Below, piece by piece: positions 23,199 through 32,930 of a stretch of 64,000 nt of DNA. Under the pieces are notes generated by a model that was not told the origin of the DNA, did no database searches, and saw only the letters and a list, made by a program, of their open reading frames with translations. Source of the stretch: Pyrocephalus nanus. Taxonomy: Eukaryota; Chordata; Aves; Passeriformes; Tyrannidae. The position numbers and the translations under genes are program-made. The stretch is taken from contig CM076260.1 of NCBI GenBank assembly GCA_038380795.1, positions 1,857,533 through 1,921,532 on the forward strand, read 5' to 3'. Within the stretch, counting starts at the first letter, position 1. Each line of letters starts with the position of its first letter.

Positions 23199-23784
23199 CT
23201 GTAAAACATACACAGACACACACAAAAAAAATGGAATATTTAAAGGGGATTCCACATGACCTGAGGAAAACACAGCTTGAAAAAAAAGCAAACTGCCAAA
23301 TAGAAAAAAGGAGAAGTGAAGGGATGAGTTTGGAAGAAACCTGTGGAGATTCTTCAGTTCCAACTCAAGGAGGTCATTCAGGGTCCCAAAACCCAGATGA
23401 GTTTCGAGTATCTTCTTGGCTGGAGGTTCCACAACCTCCCTGAACATCAGATTCCCCAATTCCTTAATCATTTCCATGGCCCTGTGCTGGCTCTGGTCCA
23501 GCAATTCCATGTTATTTCCTGTGCTGGGGAGCCCAAAAATGGACAGAACATTCCAGAACGTCCTCACCGGCGCTAGGGAGAGGGGGAGAATCCTTATCCC
23601 TTGACCCTGCCACCTTCACTGCTCCTGATGTGTCCTGGTTTTCAGTCCAATTCCCTCTCCTTCATCCGCTCATCTACCGGGATATTATGGTGGACAGCCC
23701 TGAAAGACTTCCTAAAGTCTGGGAATCAGCTGGAAGTTATCAATGGACTCAGGAAACCCCCCTGGATTCAAGGTCCCATCCCGG

Positions 23785-23880
23785 GAAGTCTCCGAGGCCA
23801 GGGAGAGTGGAAGGTGTCCCCACCCATGGCAGGGGGTGGAATGAGATGATTTTTAAGGTCACTTCCAACCCAAACCCCCC
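23785..23880 (+). mobile_element. CR1 3' tail
   Basis: GGAAGGTGTCCCCACCCATG leads to AGGTCACTTCCAACCCAAAC, the plus-strand CR1 terminus. It is joined directly to an opposite-strand fragment. Confidence 0.8.
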
Positions 23881-24115
23881 AGGGATGGGCATTCCACAAC
23901 TTCTCTGGGCAACCTGTGCCAGGGCCCTCCCCCACCCTCCCAGCCAGGAATTCCTTCCCAATCTCCCATCTCTCCCTGCCCTCTGGCAGTGGGAAGCCAT
24001 TCCCTGCGTCCTGTCCCTCCATTCCTTGTCCCAAATCCCTCTCCAGCTCTCCTGGAGCTCCTTCAGGCACTGGAAGGAGCTCCAAGCTCTCCCTGGATCC
24101 TTCTCCTCTTCCACG
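23881..24115 (-). mobile_element. CR1 LINE interior fragment, minus strand
   Basis: The reverse complement reads CTTGGAGCTCCTTCCAGTGC, then GGGAATGGCTTCCCACTGCC, and stops near TTGTGGAATGCCCATCCCTG without reaching a 3' end. It abuts the plus-strand tail on its left. Confidence 0.82.
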
Positions 24116-24924
24116 GAACCGCCCCCACACTCGGGACGGTGACCCTGCAAGTGGGGGAAAGGCTGTAAATGATTCCTCCAGCAGGCAGATCAAAGAGGGA
24201 GGGAGGAAAAATCCAGCTTGTAAGTGCAGATAAAACATCTGTTAATAACAGCCAGGGGGAAATGTGGCTGATAATCACAAAGCCCAGACGAGTCCTGGCT
24301 GCCCCAGCCCGCCAAGGGGGTTCCTGCGGGGAAGGACGTGGTGGTTGTCGGTGCTGCTGATGTTTGACAGCTCCATGGCTCTGCCTCTCTCAGCAGGAGG
24401 GTCCCCTGAGAGGGCTGGGAAGTGACAAACCCTTTATTTGTGCAGTTATTACTCGCTTTTATTTGTTGGGGTGGGATGGGGAGGAGGGGGAAGCTCAGCG
24501 AAGTCAGAAGGAAAAATAAAATATATAAAGCACACACACAAAAAAACAACCAAAAAAACCACAAACCCTCAAGGAGCTGAACTTGGAAAAGGGTTCGCCC
24601 CGAGCCAAGTGATGAATAGTCAAAAAGATCAGTCAAAAAGATCTGAGTTTCGGGCTGGAGGATTCGCGCGGAGTGAGGGAGATGTTTCTGTAACCAAGAG
24701 CGATGCTAATGGTCTTGGATCAAAGCAAGGCACATTTTTGCTTTCAGCGCTCCTGGAGACGCTTCTGAGCTCAGCCCCGGCAGAAAGTTCTGCCTCTCCG
24801 GGCATTTGGAAGCGTTAATTAGCAGCAGGATGGCCCCAAATTGGGATAATCACCCACTGCCTGCATCAAGCACGGTGTGTTTGTTGTGTCCTCCTCTCCA
24901 AGGAAAAAAACGTGGCACAACACT

Positions 24925-25105
24925 GGGCTGGGCTGGAATTCCCAGAGAAGCTGTGGCTGCCCCTGGATCCCTTGGAAGTGTCCAAGGCCAGGTTGGACGG
25001 GGCTTGGAGCAATCTGGGACAAGTGGGAGGTGTCCCTGCCCTGGAACTGGGTGGTCTTTGAGGTCCCCCTCCCACCCAAAGCATTCCATGGTTCTACAAT
25101 TCCAC
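24925..25105 (+). mobile_element. CR1 LINE 3' fragment
   Basis: GGAATTCCCAGAGAAGCTGT to CCCTCCCACCCAAAGCATTC, with a decayed TTCTACAATTCCACG tail. Confidence 0.85.
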
Positions 25106-25470
25106 GATGAGGGTGTTTTCTCCCGTGGGGATGTTCAAAAAGGCAGCTCAGAAAACAAGGAAACGCTTTTTATCCTGAATTTCAGCCAATCATTAAGGCT
25201 GGAAAAGGCCCTCAATATTCACTCCTAAAAGTTTTGCTGACTCCCTAAGGATGAGAGGGGTTCAAAAAAAAAAAAAAAGGTGGGAAAAGGTGATTTCCTA
25301 CTCATTTCCAACCAGGTCATAATTTACTGCACAGGGATCTGTGGCTGTAAAAATACCTTTTAAGCAGGGAACAGGCATTAAAATGATTCAAAGGCTGGAG
25401 GATGTGCCAGATTGAAAGGACTTCAAAGAGCTCAGTCTGTTTGGTTTATCAGAGAAGGTTGAAGTCTTAT

Positions 25471-25473
<3 letters not shown>

Positions 25474-25503
<30 letters not shown>
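25474..25503. repeat. Poly-A run (30 nt)
   Basis: Thirty consecutive A residues on plus, followed about 35 bp later by TTTTG repeats (about 25538-25568). Confidence 0.93.
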
Positions 25504-25505
<2 letters not shown>

Positions 25506-25689
25506 TTTGGGGCCTTTCAGTAAGAAATAAATCTACTTTTTTTTTGTTTTGTTTTGTTTTGTTTTGTTAAAAGGAACAAGATATTGAGGTTCTTATTCCA
25601 TTAATCATGACCCACACAGGCAAAAAAAAAAAAGTTTAATTTTTCTAGGGCTTGAGAATTTGTGAAGTGAACCTGAGAATGAATTTGTC

Positions 25690-28575
25690 CTGGGACTGGA
25701 GAATATTCCAACACCCAGGACAGAAAAATATTCCAACACCCAGGACAGAAAAATATTCCAACACCCAGGACAGGAGAATATTCCAACACCCAGGACAGGA
25801 GAATATTCCAAACCTCAGGTCATGGGAATATTCCAAACCTCGGGACATGAGAATATTCCAAACCTCAGGATATGAGAATATTCCAATACTCAAAACATGA
25901 CAATATTCCAAATCTCAGGGCATGAGAAAAGTCCAACATTCAGGATATGAGAACATTCCAAACCTTAGGACAGGAGAATATTTCAAACCTCAGGACAGGA
26001 GAATATTCCAAACCTCAGGACCTGAGAATAGTCCAACATTCAGGATATAAGAACATTCCAAACCTCAGGACATGGGAATATTCCAATACTCAGAACATGA
26101 GAATATTCCAAACCTCAGAACATGAGAACATTCCAAACCTCAGGACATAGGAATATTCCAAACCTCAGAACATGAGAACATTCCAAACCTCAGGACATGA
26201 GAATATTCCAAACCTCAGGACAAGAGAATAGTCCAAACCTCGGGACATGAGAATATTCCAAACCTCAGGTCAGGAGAATATTCCAAATCTCAAGACATGA
26301 GAATATTCCAAACCTCAGGATATGAGAACATTCCAAACCTCAGGTCATGGGAATATTTCAACACCCAGGACAAGAGAATATTCCAATACCCAGGACAGGA
26401 GAATATTCCAAACCTCAGGACATGAGAATAGTCCAACACTCAGGATAGGAGAATATTCCAATACCCAGGATATGAGAATATTCCAACACCCAGGATATGA
26501 GAATATTCCAAACCTCAGGACATGGAAATATTCCACTACACAGGACATGGGAATATTCCAAACCTCAGGACAGGAGAATATTCCAAATCTCAGGACATGG
26601 AAATATTCCACTACCCAGGACAGGAGAATATTCCAAACCTCAGGACAGGAGAATAGTCCAACATTCAGGATATGAGAATATTCCAAACCTCAGGACATGA
26701 GAATAGTCCAACATTCAGGATATAAGAACATTCCAAACCTCAGGACATGGGAATATTCCAAACCTCAGGGCATAGGAATATTCCAAACCTCATGACATGA
26801 GAATATTCCAAACCTCAGGATACGAGAACATTCCAAACCTCAGGTCAGGAGAATATTCCAAACCTCAGGACAGGAGAATATTCCAAATCTCAGGAAATGA
26901 GAATATTCCAAACCTCAGGACATGGGAATATTTCAACACTCAGGACAGGAGAATATTCCAAACCTCAGGACATGAGAATAGTCTAAACCTTGGGACATGA
27001 GAATATTCCAAACCTTAGGACATGAGAATATTCCAAACCTCAGGGCATAGGAATATTCCAAACCTCAGAACATGAGAATATTCCAACACTCAGGACATGG
27101 GAATATTCCAAACCTCAGGACATGGAAATATTCCACTACCCAGGACAGGAGAATATTCCAAACCTCAGGACATGAGAATATTCCAAACCTTAGGACAGAA
27201 GAATATTCCAAACCTCAGGATATGGGAATATTTCAACACTAAGGACAAGAGAATATTCCAATACCCAGGATATGAGAATATTCCAAACCTCAGGATAGGA
27301 GAAAATTCCAAACCTCAGAACATGAGAATAGTCCAAACCTCAGGACATGGGAATAGTCTAAACCTCGGGACAGGAGAATATTCCAAATCTCAGGACATGG
27401 AAATATTCCACTACCCAGGACAGGATAATATTGCAAACCTCAGGTCAGGAGAATATTCCAAACCTCAGGACAGGAGAATAGTCCAACATTCAGGATATGA
27501 GAATATTCCAAACCTCAGGACATGGGAATATTTCAACACCCAGGACAGGAGAATATTCCAATACCCAGGACAGGGGAATATTCCAAACCTCAGGACAGAA
27601 GAATATTCCAAATCTCAAGACAGGAGAATATTCCAAACCTCAGGTCATGGGAATATATCAGCACTCAGGACAAGAGAATATTCCAATACCCAGGACATGG
27701 GAATATTCCAAACCTCGGGACATGGGAATATTCCACTACCCAGGACAGGAGAATATTCCAAACCTCAGGACATGAGAATAGTCCAACATTCAGGATATGA
27801 GAACATTCCAAACCTCAGGACATGAGAATAGTCCAACATTCAGGATATGAGAACATTCCAAACCTCAGGACATGGGAATATTTCACTACCCAGGACAGGA
27901 GAATATTCCAATACCCAGGACAGGAGAATATTTCAAACCTCAGGACAGGAGAATATTCCAACACTCAGGACAGGAGAACATTCCAAACCTCAGGACAGGA
28001 GAACATTCCAAACCTCAAGATATGAGAATATTCCAAATCTCAGGACATGGGAATATTCCAAACCTCGGGACATGGGAATATTCCACTACCCAGGACAGGA
28101 GAATATTCCAAACCTTAGGACATGAGAATAGTCCAACATTCAGGACATGAGAACATTCCAAACCTCAGGACATGGGAATATTCCAACACCCAGGACATGG
28201 GAATATTTCAACACCCAGGACATGAGAATATTCTAAATCTCAGGGCATGAGAATATTCCAAACCTCAGGACATGGAAGTATTCCACTACCCAGGACAGGA
28301 GATTATTCCAAACCTCAGGACATGAGAATAGTCCAACATTCAGGATATAAGAACATTCCAAACCTCAGGACATGGGAATATTCCAAACCTCAGAACATGA
28401 GAATATTCCAACACTCAGGACAGGAGAATATTCCAACACTCAGGACAGGAGAATATTCCAAATCTCAGGACAGGAGAATATTCCAACACTTTAGGACAGG
28501 AGAATATTCCAAATCTCAGGACATGAGAATATTCCAAACCTCAGGACATGGGAATATTCCAACCCCCAGGCCGTG
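25690..28575. repeat. 25-bp minisatellite, about 115 copies
   Basis: Nearly 2.9 kb of head-to-tail 25-bp units. The unit starts GAATATTCCAAACCTCAGGA and ends CATGA; common variants replace AAACCTC with AACACCC, ATACCC or ACTACCC. The period is kept strictly across the array. Because 25 is not a multiple of 3, all three plus frames stay open for long stretches (up to 242 codons, repeating motifs such as NIPNLRT, RIFQTSG and EYSKPQD). These frames are by-products of the repeat, not genes. The array lies inside the FBXO16 intron between coding exons 1 and 2, starting about 130 bp past the exon 1 donor in the transcript direction. It makes up about half of that intron. Units near the left edge are the most uniform. 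Confidence 0.97.
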
Positions 28576-28692
28576 ATCCCGAGCCAAGAAATGGTAAATC
28601 AGACTCTGCCCTGAGGGGCTGGACTGGATGATCTCCAGGAATCCCTTCCCCCCCCATCCCCCCCCAAAAAAATCCCACAATTCTCCGAATTC
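28573..28692 (+). mobile_element. CR1 3' tail between minisatellite and FBXO16 exon 1
   Basis: GGGGCTGGACTGGATGATCT, then CCAGGAATCCCTTCCC and a decayed CCCACAATTCTCC end, resembles a CR1 terminus. It fills the gap between the array and the exon. Confidence 0.6.
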
Positions 28693-28708
28693 CAGGCACA
28701 AAACTCGC

Positions 28709-28844
28709 CTTGTCGTTCATGAGCTGATGGTTCAGTGGGGTCCACGTGCTCATCCTGATCTGCAGCTTGGAGCCATCGGTGTTCCTGGGAGGTGCAAATG
28801 CCATGGATGCAGCAGGTGGGGCAGCCTCTTGTCAGCACCAGCGA
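28709..28844 (-). CDS. FBXO16: FBXO16 coding exon 1 (CDS 28709-28804)
   Basis: FBXO16 is an F-box protein, a presumed substrate adaptor of SCF ubiquitin ligases. This exon gives residues 1-32, beginning MAFAPPRNTDGSKLQ and continuing MSTWTPLNHQLMNDK, close to my memory of the human N-terminus. The acceptor TGTTGCAG places the exon start at 28844, leaving a 40-nt leader (28805-28844) before the ATG at 28802-28804. The reading ends after AAG, and the following bases on the minus strand are GCGAGT. The donor therefore appears to be of the GC type (AAG|GCGAGT), not GT. Phase 0 joining to the next exon is exact, which supports this boundary. Confidence 0.88.
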
Positions 28845-30329
28845 CTGCAACATTTACACAAAACAAGGGTCAGCGTTACCCCCTGGGCTGTTCCTCCACC
28901 TGGGGAGCAAATAATTCCCTTTTCCAGCTTTTGGGACTGAAAACTGGAGGTGAGTGGTGTGCCTGCTGGTCTTGGTGGGGCCTCAAAGGTGCCAAGCCTC
29001 AAAGGGGCAGTTTTTGTTGTCTGGAAGCCAAAAATGGTTCAGGGCTGACTGAAATCGTGCAGGTTGTCGATGGTCTTGTGAACTGAAATTCCTACTCGAA
29101 GCAAAAAAAAAAAAAAAACCCAAAATTTTCCCTTCCCCAAATAACTGAACTTCATAAAATTGGGAAGGTTGGAAAAGACTGGATTCAGCAGGATAATGCC
29201 ATTCCTCAGATCAATTATCCAGTTCCCAGACTGGAGGCTGAAACTGTAGCAGCCTAAAAAAACAGATAATTCCTTTATCACGTTAAAAATATCTTTATTT
29301 CCTGCATACAGTTATTGGGCAGTTTTCCTGTAAATACCTCATACTGCTTGAAAGCTTCATGGTAATAAGGGGGATAAAAAAGGAATTTTGGAACATAAGA
29401 AAATGCAAATCCATGAAGTAACTCCCATATTGTCTTTCCAGCCTGCCCTGAGCCCTCAAACACCTCAAAACTCCCCCAGAAAAAAAGGACATTTTGCACT
29501 AATACAGCTCTGAGGCTCAGGAGACATTATGGAAGCTCAGGGTCCCATTCCTTACCCAGACAAAATTCCTCAATATGTAAATGGGTTAATCTTCACAACC
29601 CACTGCAGGATCTGCTTGGGCACATCACTTTTATGAATAATTTTCCTTATGGAATCAAAGAAATATAAAGTAAAAACCAGTGAAGAACCTGTTACATTTT
29701 CCTCTCTGGGCATGTCACGTGGTCCTTGGAAATAAGTTCATTACAAGAACCTGAGTTCTTCCTGCCTTTTTTTTTATTATTATTTTATTTTTGGAGGCTA
29801 AAGATCCTTAAATAACAAATTTTCTGCACGTGGAAATTTTAACTTCCCACAAAAAGACCTGAAGGAGCCGGCGAGGTTTCCCAGCCCCACATTCCGCAGC
29901 CGGGCAACGCCAGCAGGTGTTTTTGGGATGCACTTTGGGATGGCATCACTCACTGGGCTGGTTTTGTTTGGGTTTTCCTGCCCAGAAAATACCCGGGAGT
30001 GGAGAAACAGCTCCTCTGCCAAAACAAAACAAAACAAACAAAAAAACAGGTTCAGGCAACCGTGGCCTGTTTTTCAGGGACAACTTTCCCCATTAGTCAC
30101 AGCCCCATCAGCTGGAGCTGCAGAACACTCCCATTTCGGGGTTCACATCCCAGATTCCCACATGGATGTGGTTTCCTGGTGCTGGAGCGGCCACATTCCC
30201 GGAGTGCCTCTGAGGAGCGGCTCGTGGGGCCTGGGGATCCCCCCTCGTGCACCTGATGGGTCCAAAATTGTGGCTCAGGGTGTGGACAAAGCCTTGGCTA
30301 CGACTCCCTCGTGAGGGGCAGGAGCTGAG

Positions 30330-30600
30330 CTCTTCTCCTTCCAGCTACAGGACACGAGGGAGCAGCTGGAGTTGTTCCAGGGGAGGTTTAGGTTGGATAT
30401 AGGAAAAGGTTCTTCCCCCGGAGGGTGGTGGGGCACGGAAAAGGCTCCCGAGGGAACGGTCACTTCCCAAGGATGCCAGAGCTCAAGGACAGGGTGGGAT
30501 TTTGGGGTGTCCTACACAGGGCCAGGAGTTGGACTGGATGATCCTTGTGGGCCCCTTCCAGCTCAGGAGATTCCATGATTCCATGATCCTGTGGTTTTAT
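30330..30600 (+). mobile_element. CR1 LINE 3' fragment
   Basis: Shows CAGGAGTTGGACTGGATGAT, CCTTGTGGGCCCCTTCCAGC and an ATTCCATG tandem at the end. Confidence 0.85.
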
Positions 30601-30609
30601 CTTTGTGCC

Positions 30610-30880
30610 CTTCCACGATCCCAGGTTGCTCCAAGCCCCATCCAACCTGGCCTTGGACACTCTCAGGGATGGGGCAGCCACAGCTTCTCTGGGAATTCCA
30701 TCCCAACCCCTCCCCACCAAGAATTCCTTCCCAATATCCCACCTAAATCTCCTCTCCTTTGGTTTAAAGCCCTTTGTCCCATCCCTTTAGCCAGGGCCCC
30801 ACTTCTCTTCTGCAATGCTCTTTATCTTTGGACTGGCTGCCCAAAACAACATTCCAGAGGTTGCTCCAGCTTGTTCTTTC
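30610..30880 (-). mobile_element. CR1 LINE fragment, minus strand
   Basis: The reverse complement carries GGAATTCCCAGAGAAGCTGT and CCAAGGCCAGGTTGGATGGG. It meets the plus-strand copy tail to tail near 30605. Confidence 0.85.
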
Positions 30881-31464
30881 AGATATCGCGGGATGAAATT
30901 CCTCCAGCTCAGCTGATCCGAAACCATTTCCACCAGCAAGAGAGATGGGATGAGGTTAACAGGGAGTCAGGCTTTAAATGCACGTCAGGAATGTGTTGGA
31001 TCACCACCCAGAGAGGAAAAACTATTGACACACAATGCCCCTCCCCAAAAAATCACCTCTTATCCTTCCAGAAAAAGTAAAAAGGGAATGTGGGAGCAGG
31101 TGGCAGGAATAATAAATACCAGGGCAAAAGAGATTTGGGGGGAAGACTGAGGAAAATCCAACTTCTGGGAGTTTACACGGGGTTAAAAAGAGGAAAACTG
31201 CCTCAGTTACTACGGCCAGAGTCCCTGGGAATGGTTCCCAGTTAGGATGGAAGGATACACTGAGCGGGGATCCATGAGATTTTGGTGATGTTTGAAGAAG
31301 ACAAATAATTCCACAGGGCAGGAAACGTGAATGGTGGGTTCCAACAGCGAGACAATTTAAATTGGAAACCACTGGAAATCCTTTCCCTGGTTTCAGCACA
31401 AGCTGGGTCGAGTTTTTGGTTTAAAAACCCAAGTGGTGGCACCGAAGAAAGCTTAACAATCCGT

Positions 31465-31505
31465 AATGATTATATCCCATTAGCCAAGGGCTAATGGGAA
31501 TCATT
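31465..31505. other. Short perfect hairpin
   Basis: TCCCATTAGCC (31475-31485) pairs with GGCTAATGGGA (31489-31499) around an AAG loop. The outer ATGAT/ATCAT also pair. No gene is associated. Confidence 0.6.
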
Positions 31506-32044
31506 TCCTTTACCTGGGCTAATCTCTGCGTAACCCTCTGGAATGGCATTCCAGAGGTTTGGGCAAACCGTACTCAAAGCAACTCCTGCAGGAGCAGACC
31601 CACTTTATCCATGTTTTTTGACCCTACAAAGCAAAGAGGTCTTGTGGTGCACAGAGCCCCGCTGCACTCGGAATTTTAAGGATGCATTTTTCCTAATCCC
31701 GTCAATCCACGGGGCAATCCGAGGGGTTCAGCTGGGAATAAACAGAATTTGACGGGGTCAATCTCAAGCCAAGACAGGAGAGTAGTTTTGTTTGCAATTG
31801 TATCAAAAATAAGCAGTGGGATGATGGAAGGAATGCTTTGAGCAGCAGGAACAAGCACAGGAGCGGAGGGCAGAGAATGGGTGGAGAGCTGAGAAGGACC
31901 CAGAGGTGAAATCAATAGTCCAGCAAGGCCTGTCCATGGATATCAAGTGCTTTTCCCACTCATTTACTGAGTTTATACTCCTTGCACGATGCTTTTATTC
32001 CCTGTCCTTCCTGCACTGTGGGAGATCCCGCTCACGGCACCCCA

Positions 32045-32560
32045 GAATTGTCCAGGTTGGTGAAAGACCTCTGAGATCATCCAGTCCAAACATTAACCCA
32101 CCACTAAGGCAGGTCCCCAAGGGCCACATCCACGTGTTTTTGGAACACTTCTAGGGATGGGGACTCCACCCCTACCCTGAGAAATTCATTCCAGTGCCTG
32201 AGCACCCCAATATCCCACCTGCCCATCCCCTGGCACAACTGGAGGCCGTTCCCTCTCCTCCTGGCCCTCGTTCCCTGGGAGCAGAGCCCGGCTCCCCCCG
32301 GCTCCCCCCTCCTGGCAGGGAGTTGTAGGGTGGGAAAAGCTCCCTCCTGATGCCTCTTTTGTCCAGGTTGAGCCCCCCCAGCTCCCTCAGCCGCTCCTGC
32401 TGCTCCAGCCCCTTCCCTGAACACGCTCCAGCCCCTCAGTGTCTTTCTTGTCTGAGGGGCCCAGCACTGCCCCCAGCCCTGGAGGTGCCCCAGCAGTGCC
32501 AGCACAGGGACAGGCACTGCCCTGGGGCTGGGACACACCCGGGCTGGTCCAAACCAGGTG
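32045..32560 (-). mobile_element. CR1 LINE fragment, minus strand, beside the promoter
   Basis: Begins at the left with the reversed 3' part (GTGAAAGACCTCTGAGATCA) and runs into the end of ORF2 (reverse complement AGGGGCTGGAGCGTGTTCAG). It ends about 270 bp from the CpG island. Confidence 0.88.
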
Positions 32561-32574
32561 CCACTGTCCCCACC

Positions 32575-32835
32575 GTGTCCCCTCGGGGTTCGGTCGTGCC
32601 CCACTGCAGTGAGTCCCCCTCCCCAAGCTCTCCCAGGTATTCCCTGTCCCCCGGTGTCCCCTCATGTCCCCCCCGTGTCCCACTGCCGTGACACCCCTCC
32701 TCACGCTCTCCCAGGGCTCTCGTGTCCCCCCGTGTCCCCTCAGGGCTCGGCCGTGCCCCACTGCAGTGACACTCGCTCCCCACACTCTCCCAAGGCTCCC
32801 TTGTCCCTCCCTGTCCCGCGGTGTCCCCTCACCTT
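32575..32835. repeat. GC-rich minisatellite, about 80-bp unit, 3 copies plus a partial
   Basis: TGTCCCCTC recurs at about 32576, 32655, 32732 and 32822, each followed by GTGCCCCACTGCAGTGA-like sequence and a CTCTCCCA block. Copies differ by small indels. The last partial copy includes the predicted FBXO16 first-exon donor. Confidence 0.85.
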
Positions 32836-32930
32836 CCTCCTTCCTCCCCTCGGACGTCGCCTCCTCCTCCTCCTCCTCCCCCCTCCCCTCCGCATCCCGT
32901 CGCCATGACAACCTCGGGGTGGTCGCCAGC
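32833..32930 (-). other. FBXO16: FBXO16 noncoding first exon (predicted)
   Basis: On the minus strand the CpG island offers a good 5' splice site, GGAAG|GTGAGG, with exon end at 32833. The next exon's acceptor is at 28845-28846. The upstream limit is unknown. The predicted exon contains an ATG (32904-32906) in good context with a glycine-rich frame of about 24 codons. Spliced to 28844, that frame would end at TGA before the FBXO16 start. Confidence 0.45.

Larger units (their letters stand above)
28845..32832 (-). other. FBXO16 5' intron (predicted)
   Basis: A 4-kb stretch between the predicted noncoding first exon and coding exon 1. Apart from the CR1 fragments, the GC-rich minisatellite and a hairpin near 31465-31505, it is unlabelled unique DNA. 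No reading frame resembling a known protein was seen. Confidence 0.5.

Noticed and set aside
27097..27825. 242-codon frame within the minisatellite, and many similar ones
   Set aside because: A 25-bp period without stops in the unit keeps all plus frames open. Repetition of NIPNLRT-like motifs is a by-product and there are no gene signals.
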